Origin: Chimonanthus salicifolius
Lineage: Eukaryota > Streptophyta > Magnoliopsida > Laurales > Calycanthaceae
Length of the DNA stretch: 64,000 nucleotides
Direction of reading: 5' to 3'
Assembly (NCBI GenBank): GCA_013350335.1
Contig: CM023539.1
Span: 69,150,781 to 69,214,780, forward strand
The position numbers and the translations under genes were made by a program. The notes under the pieces are model-generated. The model saw nothing but the letters and a program-made list of their open reading frames with translations, had not been told where the DNA came from and ran no database searches. Positions 23,106-34,826 of this stretch are shown piece after piece. Every line of letters begins with the position of its first letter. The first letter of the stretch is position 1.

Positions 23106-23715
23106 CCCCAACCAGCATGATATTGTTCGTTTTAGGCTCCACACACCTGCCCTTATGGTTTTGCTTTGGAATGTGCACCCATACACAATCCAAAAGGCCT
23201 CATGTTGTTTGAAGGAAGAGTGTCATTTATATCCAAGATCAAAACCACTTTCACAGGCTATGTAGAATTCATGCACAACACCAACACTGGTGAATTTCTC
23301 TCTTTCTATCCATGATACAGTGAAGTTTCCCACCCTCCTCCATCTAGTGCAGGCTATCACAATCCCTCTACCTGCGACTAGGGCTGTCATCAGCTCTAAT
23401 ACCATGTTGTAGAAACCCTGTCCCAACCAACAAGATATTGTCCTTTTTAGGCTTCATACATTTGCCCTCACGGTTTTGCTTTTGGATGTGTGCCCACAAA
23501 CATACACCAAAATGCCTCATGTAGTTTGAAAATTTTCACTTATATCAAGGATCAGGACTTATGTCACATGGACAACACCAACACTTGCGAAATTCTCTCC
23601 TTATATCCATGCCAGAGTGGAGCTTCCCACCCTCCTCCACTGACGACTTCATCTCTCTATCAATGCATGCAGATGGAGTTTCTCACCCTCCTCCATCTGA
23701 CGTCAGGCATCACAT
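23106..23715 (+). repeat. Two-copy direct repeat, about 315-bp unit
   Basis: Copy 1 (23106-23420) and copy 2 (23421-23715) share CCCAACCA.CA.GATATTGT, CCT.ACGGTTTTGCTTT, AGGCCTCATGT.GTTTG and the later CAACACCAACACT and TTCCCACCCTCCTCCA. They differ at perhaps one base in six. The wording is that of a dispersed plant repeat; I cannot assign it to a class. Confidence 0.75.
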
Positions 23716-23719
23716 GAAC

Positions 23720-24633
23720 TTTAATAATTTTTATAGTAATTTTAATTTATATTTTTAAGTGGTAATATTATCTAATAGACAATTCAACTTGGTTGTGTTT
23801 TAGCCTAAAACATGTTGATCTAATTCAAAAATTCATACGCTACCTCATGTTAGATTGGTTTACAAGTTGGGGATTGTTTACACATGATACATGAGTTGAC
23901 TTGGGTTTGAGTTCAAGCAATAGATCATACATACTGTTTTTAAAACCCAAAGGGGCTATGGAGTGATGTCTAGGAACTTATATCATGAAGCGAGAGTCTT
24001 AAATTCGATTCACACTCCATCCTAAAGAGTCATTTTCTATAGAGTTATCCCGTGTATATGGGTAGGAAGACTTGCACATACCCTTAGAATTGTGAAAATT
24101 GCTTTTAACATTTTCTTATAAATTCAATTTCTAAAATAAATAAGCCGTAAGAATCATTTTTTATAAAAGGTTTGAACAATAGAACTCAATATAAGATTCA
24201 TTTTTTAATTAAGAGAGAGAGAGAGAGAGTATAATATATTCCCAAATGGTAGGAGTGAATCACGAGCTGCTTTGTTAATCAATGGAGCAAATGTGATTAG
24301 AATAAATAAATCAGGCATATATATTTAGATTAAATTAAACAACACAAAGAAGAGGACATAAATGACTATAATAAAATGCCTTAGGAGCATAGCTCTAGGT
24401 TTGGAGTATTCTTCCCACTATACTAATAACAATAATACTGCTAATAATTCCAATGGTAAAAGCGAAAACACCGGATCTGAAACTCATTCATCTCCTTCTT
24501 CCTTTTTCTTTTAAAATTTTGGTCATTGATTCCTTTCTGAAGTAATACTATTCAGACTTTCTTGGTCATGCATCAAATATTTTATTTTAGTGTTTGGGAG
24601 AATCCGCCATTTACTCGTAAATGGTAGAAAAAA

Positions 24634-24693
<60 letters not shown>

Positions 24694-25302
24694 CAGAAGG
24701 GCATCCAAAATGGTATGACCGTTTCTTTTGAGGCTTACGTCTTCTTGTCCGCTACTCTTGCTTCCTTTCCTTTCCTCCATTCACATCCGTCAAAAACAAG
24801 GGCCAAATGGAATGACCACAAGGGATCAGGGAAGGGCTGTAACTGATGATCGTACGTGCCAATTTTTAATACATGTGCTGGATCGAGACCATTGGTTGGA
24901 CTGATCATAATTTTGATAGGCCATGGTTCGTAAATCAGGACCAGCCATCATTCGTTTGGGGGCGTAAGTAGGGGAGGGATGCGAATGGTTGATAAGTTCT
25001 TCTGGACGCCAAATGTTTCATCTTCTTTGTGGGTGCTGCTGTACAATCATGGCTGGCCTCAGAAAGTAGCTTTGAGGATGAACCCTCGTCAAGTCTAAAG
25101 TTGAAAAGCTTACAAAAAAATTGTATTTCACGATAGTATTTTTAAATTTATTATATTTTTATTGATAAAATATCATTACCGTATTAATAACGTATATTAA
25201 TTGATACGATGAAAATTTCTGATAGATGGTATCATAATAATATCTCGATAAATTCTCGATAGATTATTGATAAATTCCTTATTAGAGATTTTTATTTTAT
25301 TA
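23720..25302. other. Intergenic DNA with simple repeats
   Basis: The stretch holds a (GA)8-9 run near 24212-24230 and the long TA microsatellite listed separately. From 24700 to 25090 the base composition is more balanced (CTTGCTTCCTTTCCTTTCCT near 24755), but no frame or known repeat is recognised. Confidence 0.5.
24638..24691. repeat. (TA)n microsatellite
   Basis: There are about 26 uninterrupted TA units after an A-run. Confidence 0.97.
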
Positions 25303-25766
25303 TACAGTAAAACATCTATAATGTATTACTCTATAAAATTATAATTTGTCTAAAATAATATCAGCAGTCGGACTCGACATCTAGCCTATACAAGATGTAA
25401 TAAATATTTCTAACTCCGTACTTAATACATTTAGAATAAAAAATGTACTGTCCCAACCATTTTTTAAAGTAATATTCCATACATTCATAATACAAAATTA
25501 CTACAAAAGTGACTAACGACCTCACAAACTGCGAGAGCCTAGCGATGCTTTTTTTATTACTAACGATCTTCTACTGCTCTGTAAACCCTCTTCTCTGTTG
25601 TCTCTCTCAAGAAACACTCTGAAAAGCGACCCTAAGATGATTTGTTTCCAGATCTTGTCAAAGTGGTAGGATTTCTGGGTTGCAAATGGATAGGATCCAA
25701 TGGCAACGATGGACGTCAATCTGACTTTCAGGCATCAATGGTCGATGGAGTAGAAAAAGAATAGAG

Positions 25767-25771
25767 ATAAA
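25767..25771 (+). other. Target-site duplication ATAAA (left)
   Basis: ATAAA stands directly before TGTTGGAAC and again directly after the second LTR (28690-28694). Confidence 0.9.
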
Positions 25772-26209
25772 TGTTGGAACTTGTGGTTCAATTCCACTGA
25801 AATTAGGAGTCTAGTTACATAGAACTCCTAATTACATAGGACTCCTAATTAAATGGGACTCCTAATTACATTAGGAAACTGTTAAACATAGGACACTGCA
25901 ATACTCCTATATATTAAGGACGTGGGTTTCATGGAAACCCTGCCGTTTGGCCAAGTGCCTTCCGAGGCCAGAAGGGGCCTCTTGCAGCAGAGGTGTGTAG
26001 TGAGGGAGATAGAGAGAGAGGGAAGATACCAAAAGAGATCTTGGGATCCAAATATTGTATGTGTATTCTTTTTATCTATAATGAAATCTACACTCTTCCG
26101 TGGATGTAGGCCAAGGTTGGGCCGAACCACGTATATCCTATGTTCTCTGTGTTTATGTGTGATTGAGTCTGTATTTTCTGTATATGGGTATTGGGTCTAA
26201 TCCCTAACA
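25772..26209 (+). mobile_element. 5' LTR (438 bp) of a non-autonomous copia-like element
   Basis: The LTR starts TGTTGGAACTTG and ends AATCCCTAACA. It matches the second LTR (28254-28689) with roughly 14 differences by eye, about 3 percent, so this is a fairly recent insertion. Repeated GGACTCCTAATTA wording lies near its start, and a promoter-like CTCCTATATATTAAGG at about 25905 may be the transcription signal. Confidence 0.93.
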
Positions 26210-28253
26210 GTGGTATCATGAGCAAAGGTTCGATTCGGGCCAGATTAATCACATATCGAGGAACCACAGATTTGATGTTGTCTGGATGATAGCTCGACGG
26301 CCGAGAGGGGCGGAAGCAACAGTGCAGTACCGCTACAGATCTGGATTTCAGATCTGTGAGTGGCAGCCAGCAGAAGTGCGGCTGGAAAGACAAAGCCCCA
26401 TCGCCAGAGCAAAGTCCAGATCTGTGTGTGATGGATCAGGGAGGTAGGAGCCAGATCTAGTGCTGCAAGTAGAACTGTTTCTCAAATCGCAAATCTCGAC
26501 AGATCTGTGAAAAGAGAGCAGATCGGAAGGAGGTACAAAAGGAGAGGCGAGCACAGCCGGCGACGCCGGATCAGAGATCTGATTGGAGAACAGATATGTA
26601 GGACAGCCAGCAGAGACGCAAAGCAGCGCGGCGGCTGAATCATCAGCCGGAGTTGCAAGATCTGGAAATCAGATTGGCGGCCGGCATCTCAGAGGAAGAG
26701 CACTGCGGCAGAAATGGGTCTTCTCGGTCAGATCTGAGAAGCAGACTGAGAACTGCAGCGCTGAGCAGAGGCGTCGGCCGCACGGAAAGAGAGGCTGCAG
26801 AGGTGTAGTTACTGCAGGGCAGTAGCGGCGGCGACTCAAGCAGATCGGCCACGCCGAGCAACGTCGTGTACGGCAATAGCCAGACGGAACAGATCTCGGC
26901 AGGAGCAGGCCGAGAGTCGGTGCATAAGGAGGTTTGCATCGCAGGCAGGAAGATCTGTTTCCAGATCGGAAATCAGCCAAAAGGGGTCTCTCGGTTTCCG
27001 CTGAAGAGAACCAGCCAGATCTGAGAAGAGAGACCATAGCAGTGCAGCGGAAATCGCAGAAGAGGAAACCCAGATCTGACTTCTCAGATCGGGTTTTGCG
27101 CAGCCAACCGGTGATCTGTAGCAAAAGGAGGAGAGCTGCAGTGGTAGCCGCGAGCCTGTAGATCTGGTTTTTCCGGCGGCAGCAAACAGGAGAGAGATCT
27201 GCCAGCAGCCGGAGGTAACACCGGAGAGAGAAGGTAGCGCCGGAGAGAGGAAGGCTGCGGCAGCAACATCGACAGTGTTCCACTGGTTTTGGGGATAAAC
27301 GAGTGGAAGAAAAAAAAAGAGGAAGGAAAATTGGTGGTATGGAGGACCACCACTGCAGGCGCACCCGCGGGACCACCATTTCAGGTACATCCGCGAGTCC
27401 ACTAGGTTGTGAAGAACCACCGTTTTCGGTGCACCCGAGGGGCTAAGCGAGTCCACTCGGTTGTGAAGAACCACCGTTTTTCGGTGCACCCGATGGACTA
27501 TAGGGCAGTTCGCAGGACTATTGTACTGCGTGGTGGCTGATCTGCAGGTTTACAGTTTCGGATGATCCCGCAAGACCACAGATTCAGGTACTCCTTCAGC
27601 AGGGAAAAAATCAACGATCAGAATTATTTTGCAATTTCTGGAGTCATCGGGACTCGGAATTGACATCCGTCTTCGCCTATGTGATCATAGTGAAGAGATC
27701 TATGCGGTGACTGGTGTGGATTTTGAAGAGGAGGAAGAATCAGGGAGTGGTCGACGGCGGTGCGTGGGATTACATCAAGGAAACAAGGCAAGATGTAGCC
27801 GTGAGAGGGTTGCTACACGGTGAAGGACCTTGGACCTTTTTGGCGGTACGCTTGGAGGTGGCACATTCGCCATATTCGTAGAGAGGCTGAGGTGATTGCA
27901 GCTAACACATTAGTGTGTGCAGGAACACACTATGAAGGAAACGCAACCTCGCGTTCGTGAAGCACGTCGGGATGTGCTAGTAGAACGTAGGAAGCGGAGT
28001 TGCAAATGCAACACAGGGTCTTGGACGGCCAAGATCGAGGTGGAGCCCGATTGGGCTATACAGTCTTACTCAAGACTGGTGGATCATCCTAAGGTATGGA
28101 ATGCGCATCTCATATAGAGATGCAGAAGATTATAGCTGCAGGTGGAGCATAGTCGGGAGCAGTTAGTGTGCACAGAGGTGCATAGGTGCAGTGAAGGACG
28201 ATGACACAATTATCTCAGGAGGAGGATCAGTGGATTTTCGCCAAGGTGGAGAT
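26210..28253 (+). mobile_element. Internal region of the non-autonomous LTR element (no gag-pol)
   Basis: The primer site TGGTATCATGAGC (26211-26223) follows the LTR, and GCCAAGGTGGAGAT acts as polypurine tract at 28240-28253. The 2.04 kb between them has no gag, protease, integrase or RT. 26270-27200 is unusually rich in AGATCTG (more than a dozen copies) and in C/G. 27340-27500 holds a short repeat, GGTTGTGAAGAACCACCGTT with GGTGCACCCG, in two close copies. The frame at 27629-27823 (64 aa, ending acidic then basic) is not recognised. Long minus-strand frames here are compositional. Class: LARD/TRIM-like, mobilised in trans. Confidence 0.8.
26211..26223 (+). other. Primer-binding site
   Basis: TGGTATCATGAGC begins two bases after the LTR end. 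It is an initiator-Met type site with one extra base compared with TGGTATCAGAGC, a form seen in copia elements. Confidence 0.8.
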
Positions 28254-28689
28254 TGTTGGAACTTGTGGCTCAATTCCACTGAAATTAGGAGTCTAGTTAC
28301 ATGGAACTCCTAATTACATAGGACTCTTAATTAAATGGGACTCCTACTTACATTAGGAAACTGTTAAACATAAGACACTGCAATACTCCTATATATTAAG
28401 GACGTGGATTTCATGGAAACCCTGCCATTTGGCCGAGTTCCTTCCGAGGCCAGAAGGGGCCTCTTGCAGCAGAGGTGTAGTGAGGGAGATAGAGAGAGAG
28501 GGAAGATACCAAAAGAGATCTTGGGATCCAAATATTGTATCTGTATTCTTTTTATCTATAATGAAATCTACACTCTTCCGTGGATGTAGGCCAAGGTTGG
28601 GCCGAACCACGTATATCCTGTGTTCTCTGTGTTTATGTGTGATTGACTCTGTATTTTCTGTATATGGGTATTGGGTCTAATCCCTAACA
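28254..28689 (+). mobile_element. 3' LTR (436 bp) of the non-autonomous element
   Basis: It has the same termini as 25772-26209. A 2-base length difference lies in GAGGTG(TG)TAGTG. It is followed by the perfect target duplication ATAAA at 28690-28694. Confidence 0.93.
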
Positions 28690-28859
28690 ATAAAACAATT
28701 TCACCCGAAAGGACTTTTTACGATGGGTGAGAGTTTAAGAAGTTTTTTTAGAAATGGATACTGAAAGTCATTTCACTAGGCTCTTTAATTAAATAACTTC
28801 TCTAATGTAATATATGTATCATGGTCCTAGCCATATTCCATTATAGAGGTTTTACTGTA

Positions 28860-29710
28860 TTTGTATTATTTTTCAAATATTAAATTTTTGTAAGATTTTC
28901 TTGTTAATTTCTTGATAAAAATTCTGAGAATTTAAAAATATCCTAATATTATTAATCACTGTTAATATTATAAAAATGATATTTGTGATAATGCTATCAA
29001 GTCCCACTGCCAACTGATTCACAATAATTTTCTGTGAGCTTTCGTGGAGAACTCTTGGATCCATTCTAAGGGCTTTCAGTTCTTCATTTCTGAATTTAAG
29101 AGCTCTCTTCCAGACTTCTTAGAATTTTGCTGTGAGCCAGTTGTCAGTAATAATTTCTCGTCTACAGTTTTCATTGGGTTCATGCATCAGACTTGGCCTA
29201 TTTACTTGAATTTCAATTTTGAATTTCTAATAATTATTTAACATTTTGTAAAACAATAAATTTCTAATAATAAGAAGAATCATTTAATGTGAAATGTATA
29301 ATCAATTCTTTTTATGAAGTTAAATATTTATACTTATCGAGCTCCTTAAAACTTGTATCATTCTTTGAATCTATTTTCGATATATACACAAAATAAAGCA
29401 TTGTATTCTCTGAAGTCGTACTTAGTTAATCAAGTTAGCTATTGATATAAGAATACATTTTCTTTTTCAACCAATTCATCCTTAAAATCTCATGAAGGCC
29501 CTATAAAAAATTAATTATAGGAAGAAATTCAAATTCTCAAGGAAGAAATTATTTTGCATGCACCTAGCTGTATACACTAGTTGGTCTCACTTAACAAAAG
29601 TTTAAAATATTTATTACTTTTTGAGAAAATTCTGAAAAATCTCTCCAAAAACCCCTCAAAATTTTAAAAATATTTAAAACCAATTTCAATATATATAAGA
29701 ATTTTAAAAA
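28860..29710. other. AT-rich intergenic DNA, nothing identified
   Basis: I see no supported gene or repeat end. A frame at 29044-29241 (65 aa) is not protein-like enough to call. Confidence 0.55.
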
Positions 29711-29873
29711 CAACCCACATGTGTAGTTCAACTGGTTGCCTCTTCCTGAGGCGGGAGGTTGCGAGTTCGAACCTCCATGACTTAACTTTGATGTGCCCTA
29801 GAGGTAGTGAGATCACCTGAGAATTTTACGTTCGATATCTTGCATTTTACCACGTATAAATTAAAAAAAAAAA
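29711..29873 (+). mobile_element. tRNA-derived SINE, copy 2
   Basis: Box A TAGTTCAACTGG is at 29724-29735, box B AGTTCGAACCT at 29764-29774, then the family body TTTGATGTGCCCTAGAGGTAG and an A-run tail near 29862-29873. The duplication is weak by eye (TTTTAAAAA / TTTAAAAAA). Confidence 0.82.
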
Positions 29874-30488
29874 TTGAAATTTAAAAAATAGTTTTGACTG
29901 ACAGTAAAAAAAAGATGATTACAAATGTCAGGACTAAAATCCACCCCTTTTTTCTTCGCAAGCGCTATCTGTGGCATACTTTGAAAAATAAAGTTAAAAT
30001 GCACTTTACAATAGGTACCGGGACTGCATCTTATTAATTCTGATTAATATTTGAGATATGTGCACATCTCCCTATTTATATATACTGGGTGACATTATGC
30101 AAAGTGATCATTTTATGTTGAGAATGACTTGAACTCAAGACCTTCCATATCTCAGACGAATTATTGACCACCAAACTAATCCTGAGTTAACCTAATTATT
30201 TGCTTATATAATAAAATTTATTTTAAAATATGTTTTTATCTATTTAATATAGTTTACCAAGAAAATCCGGAGAAGATCATGAGACTCCCTTTTATTTACA
30301 GGCTTGAACAATTATGCTACACATATAATTATTTAAAAAATAATAATGTTATCAAAGTTGCATGGAAGTTTAAAAATATGGTCCATTCATCAAATTTAGA
30401 TGATTATTAAGTTCAGTTCTATATTAAGTCTGGACTTTTCTAATAAATCATTATGTAAATCACAAAAGTTTAAAAATTAAAAGTAATT

Positions 30489-30644
30489 GGGTGTAGTTCA
30501 ACTAGTTGTTTCTCGGTTCAGGAAGTAAGAAGTTGCAGGTTTGAAACCCTATGGTCTAACATTGGTGTGCCTTAGGGGTAGTAGACTCATCCATGAGAGT
30601 TTTATTAGAACTGTGTCTGAATTTCTCATACGTTAATCCCAAAA
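30489..30644 (+). mobile_element. tRNA-derived SINE, copy 3
   Basis: The head reads GGGTGTAGTTCAACTAGTTG, box B GGTTTGAAACC, body ATTGGTGTGCCTTAGGGGTA and an A-tail. A 17-base flank including AAAAATTAAAAGTAATT is identical at 30472-30488 and 30645-30661, an excellent target duplication. Confidence 0.88.
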
Positions 30645-30972
30645 AAAAATTAAAAGTAATTAAAATTTATCGAATTTTAGAAAACTTAAAAATGTGTTTG
30701 ATTAATCCAATAACAATAAATTTTGGTGAGCATCGCTTGAATGCATGCATGTTTCTAATGGAAATTTAAATAGATCATAGACTTTTAAAGATAAAAAATA
30801 ATATAAATTGATCAAATATTTAAAAGATTCAAAAATGATATTTGACTAAACCTGTTAAGATGGTTTTTGATGAATTTATTATTTAAATAATTTTTTTTAA
30901 AGAATTCATTACTATACCTATCACTGTAAATAGAGGTTGCAAAGTATCTAGTCATGATTGTGGTTTAGAAGA

Positions 30973-32242
30973 GGCGCGACTTACAGACACCTGGAAAAAA
31001 CTGCCTCTGCACACCCGATTCCGCATTCGGGTGGCAAATTACCACGATACCTCCGCGTTTTTATTTGTTCGAACGAATGACCAGTTCATTTCGGCATTCG
31101 TTCGAACGAATACATTCATACCCTTGCGTTTTTTACTCATTTGAACGAACTGCCAATTGATTTCGGCATTCGTTCGAATGAATACATTCATACCCCGGTG
31201 TCAAAGATTCATTTGAACCAACATCCAGTTCATTTCGGCATTCCTTTGAATGAACAATTCATTCGAACGAATGCCGAAGTGTAAATTTAGTTCATTCGAA
31301 CGAATTGGCAGAACTTGTTCATTCGTTCGAATGAATGGGTTGATTCATTTGAACGAATGTATCAAAGAGCAATGGAAAATGACAGTCCTTCTCTCGAATG
31401 TCATTCGTTCGAATGAATTAACCCATTCATTCGAACGAATGACATATAGGCGTGCATCATTCGAATGAATGGGTTGATTCATTCGAATGAATGTATCAGA
31501 GAGCAATGGAAAATGACAGTCCATCTCTCGAATGTCATTCATTCGAATGAATCAACTCATTCATTCAAACGAATGGCATATATGTCCACTTGTTCGAATG
31601 AACAGCCGATGTTCATTCGAACTAATGAACATATATACGTTCATTCATTCGAATGAACGGTTGATTCGTTTGAACGAATAAAAACGTATATAAGTGATCC
31701 TCCACGAAATTCTACTCATTTTATACAAATAAGAACGTATATAAGTGACACTCGAGAGATGGACTGTCATTTTCCATTGCTCTCTGATACATTCATTCGA
31801 ATGAATCAACCCATTCATTCGAATGATGCACGTCTATATGTCATTCGTTCGAATGAATGGGTTGATTCATTTGAACGAATAACATTTGAGAGAAGGACTG
31901 TCATTTTCCATTGCTCTCTGATACATTCGTTCAAATGAATCAACCCATTCATTCGAATGAATGAACAAGTTCTGCCCATTCGTTCGAATGAACTAAATTT
32001 ACACTTCGGCATTCGTTCGAATGAATTGTTCATTCGAAGGAATGCCAAAATGAACTGGATGTTGGTTCGAATAAGTCTTTGATGCGGAGGTATGAATGTA
32101 TACATTAGAACGAATGCCGAAATGAATTGGCAGTTCGTTTGAACGAATAAAAACCGGGGGGGGGGGGTTCGTGGTAATTTGTCACCCGAATGAGGAATCG
32201 AGTGTGTAGAGACAGTTTTTCCGAGTGCCTGTAGGTCGCGCC
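30973..32242. mobile_element. Foldback TIR element A (1270 bp) with TTCGAA-palindrome array
   Basis: The left end GGCGCGACTTACAGACACCTG is mirrored at the right (reverse complement GGCGCGACCTACAGGCACTC). A perfect 8-bp duplication TTAGAAGA flanks it (30965-30972, 32243-32250). The arms pair along almost the whole element, for example GGTGGCAAATTACCACGA against its mirror near 32170. The interior is an array of overlapping 14-18 base palindromes such as ATTCGTTCGAATGAAT, dozens in total. A poly-G run (32156-32167) interrupts the right arm. Frames inside are translations of the repeat and not genes. TSD size suits a Mutator-like or hAT MITE. Confidence 0.85.
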
Positions 32243-32250
32243 TTAGAAGA

Positions 32251-33278
32251 CTCTCAAATGCTTTACTAATGCATATTTATTATGAGCTAAGACCCTACAT
32301 AGGTAGGTGCCAGAGATTAAAACAACAGTGCACCGATAAGGGTCTGCGTTACGTCTGTATTTGCTCATAAATTATTGATACGCTTTTTTTTTCTCTGAAT
32401 TTTTTTATTTTTTGTTTTGGAAAAAATATCGAAAAATAATAGAAAAATAAGAAAAATGGAGAAACCTAGAGTGAACAAAATTTTTTTTAAACTAACAGTC
32501 AGTTTTTGGAGTTTTAGACTTTTGAAAAATCAAAATTTCGATACATTTTAAAATTTTTAAAAAATAGTCTAAAGTTTTTATAAGAAACGAAGTCAACACG
32601 AGGAAACACTTAATATGAAACTCATGTTCTCAAATATCCTCTAATGACATGTATCTTACATTAAAATTCATAAATTCTTATTATAATTTTTTTTAAATTT
32701 CGTAAAAATGTTGGGATATTAAAAAAATTAGAGAAAGACTCTAAAAACTCTATCAATCACATTAAGATATTTTCATTTAACTGTAGAAACATTTGTATAC
32801 CATTTCATTCAATTTTTCAAATATGAAACTTGAAAATGAGAAATATATTCAAAATCTTGGAAGCTTATGTATAAATTCTAAAAACTATATGAATGACATT
32901 AACACATCTCTATTGAATTCCATAACCATTGAATATTATTTTATTAAAGTATTTTCAACAAAAACTTGAATTTTGATATTATCTTAGAGTCAAATGAAAG
33001 TCAAAGAAATTAATGAAAATAACTCAAAATGGTAAAAGGTTATGAAAATAACTCTAAAATTGAATTATTTTTTTATAAAAATTTTTAAATTTGAAAATAT
33101 TGGTTAACTAACATGAAAAGTAACCTAAAATCTACTTTTTAATTGAAAAACGACATGTATCCTAGGAGCTACATATTCGGTCGATTTGATATATTGTGTA
33201 TTGGTCGATGGATAATGACCCGGGCACCATGAGTTTTCACCATGATGCATCACTTTTGAAAGGAAGAGAGAGAAGAAG
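32251..33278. other. AT-rich intergenic DNA, nothing identified
   Basis: The stretch has long A/T runs and no supported feature. Confidence 0.55.
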
Positions 33279-33287
33279 AAAAGTAAG

Positions 33288-34337
33288 GCTGGACATATAG
33301 ACACCACGTTTTCGAATTTTGAGGTGAAATTACCATTTTGCCCTTCCGTGTTTTAATAATTCGATCAAATTTTCAAATGGAAGAATCAATCGAACGATTC
33401 TAGGAATCATCCAATTGAACTTCCAAATGGAAGAATTGATCCAACGATTCCAAGAATCGTCCAATCGAACCTCCAAATGGAGTGGAGAGGGATTTTCAAA
33501 AGAGGTCATTTCTCAACCGATTTTTCAAAAAATGTATCAAAATTTATCTACTCTGAATACTGATTTTAAGTGAAAATGGTATATTTTTTTATTTCAAAAA
33601 TCGTACTAAAAAAATTAAGGAAAGTTGGCATCTCCTCTTAATTATTTAGATATGATTTTTGAAGTCCAAAATTATAACCGTTTCACTTAAAGTTAATCCT
33701 GGAGTTCATAAAATTCAAAGTAGATGAATTTTTTTACATTGTTTGTAGAAATAGGTTGAGAAACCGCCTCGTTTGAAAACTCGAGCCAAAGGCGCAAAGT
33801 TACAGTTGGCAGGGAGGCCACTTCTCGACCGATTTTTACAAATGAGGTATCAAATTTTATCTACTTTGAATTTTATGAACTCCAGGATTAATCTTAAGTG
33901 AAAATGGTATAGTTTTGGGCTAAAAAAATTGTATCCAAAGAATTAAGAGGGAAGAACATTTTTCTTAAATTCTTTGGGTACGATTTTTGAAGTCCAAAAC
34001 TATACCATTTTTCACTTAAAATCAGCCCTGAAGTTCATAAAATTCAGAGTAGATAAATTTTGATATCTTGTTTGTAAAAATCGGTCAAGAAATTGCCTAT
34101 TTTAAAAATCCCTCTCCACTTCATTTGAAGGTTCGATTGGACGATTCCTGAAATCATTCGTTTGATTCTTCCAAATTGGGAGTTCGATTGGACGATTCCT
34201 AAAATCATTCGATTGATTCTTCCATTTGAAAATTCGATCGGATTATCAAAACACGAAAGGGCAAAATGGTAATTTCATCCCAAAATTCAAAAAGAGGTGT
34301 CTGGTAATAGAAAAACATGATGTCTATATGTCGAACC
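33288..34337. mobile_element. Foldback TIR element B (1050 bp)
   Basis: The left end GCTGGACATATAGACACC pairs with the right end (reverse complement GGTTCGACATATAGACATC). Flanks AAAAGTAAG (33279-33287) and AAAAGTAAT (34338-34346) form a 9-bp duplication with one difference. The arms pair far inward (AAATTACCATTTTGCCCTT against its mirror at about 34260; GGAGAGGGATTTT.AAA against its mirror near 34110), and inner segments repeat within each arm (AATCGATCCAACGATTCC-like, two or more per arm). There are no coding frames. TSD size fits Mutator-like elements. Confidence 0.82.
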
Positions 34338-34346
34338 AAAAGTAAT

Positions 34347-34817
34347 GGCAAAATAATCTTTTCCTTTTAAAAATAGTGCACAATGATAAAAACTCATAGT
34401 ACATGAATTATTTCCTACGTAACTAAATTATTTCCTACGTAACTATAATGAGAACTTCATTATGTATCAACCGATACTATGGTAGGTGGGATGGACAAAT
34501 GACTCATAGATTATTTAATTTAAAGAAGACATTTCTATCTAACCATCATTATCTTTTGAGATAAATCATAAAAAATCAATAATTTAGTAATTTTAAAATC
34601 CAAAATCAGATGACTTAAATTATTAGATGAATTTCAAATACTATACACTTGCTTTGCCACCTTTTACAATTCCATAAAAAAAATTGTATATCTCACTTCA
34701 AATCTTAATAATTATAGTGGGGTCAAGTGGCCAACACTTGATATGACTCGTGGACAATTGAAAATGTATTACATTGATTCTAATATTATAATTGTATGTC
34801 CACTACAATTGATTGAA
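34347..34817. other. Short AT-rich spacer
   Basis: Apart from a 21-base direct duplication, AATTATTTCCTACGTAACT, near 34405-34445, nothing is seen. Confidence 0.5.
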
Positions 34818-34826
34818 TTATTTCAG

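Larger units (their letters stand above)
25305..28857. mobile_element. Pogo/Lemi-like MITE split by an LTR element
   Basis: The left end is CAGTAAAACATCTATAATG preceded by TA (25303-25304). The right end is the reverse complement of CAGTAAAACCTCTATAATGG followed by TA (28858-28859). CAGTAAAACCTCTATAA is the terminus of plant pogo-like Tc1/mariner elements (ATHPOGO/Lemi type), which duplicate TA. Removing the LTR element leaves about 630 bases with no transposase recognised, so it is non-autonomous. Confidence 0.75.

Noticed and set aside
26643..27489. Overlapping minus-strand frames of 236 and 217 residues
   Set aside because: They overlap in different frames in a GC-rich repeat body, have low-complexity S/L/R-rich translations and no domain. 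They lie antisense inside an LTR element.
29711..29800. Functional tRNA gene
   Set aside because: A and B boxes are present but the acceptor arms do not pair, and a SINE body and A-tail follow.
31250..32105. SFERM-repeat proteins (HSFERMTYR, RMNGLIHLNEC)
   Set aside because: These are translations of the TTCGAA palindrome array, present in both strands of a foldback element.
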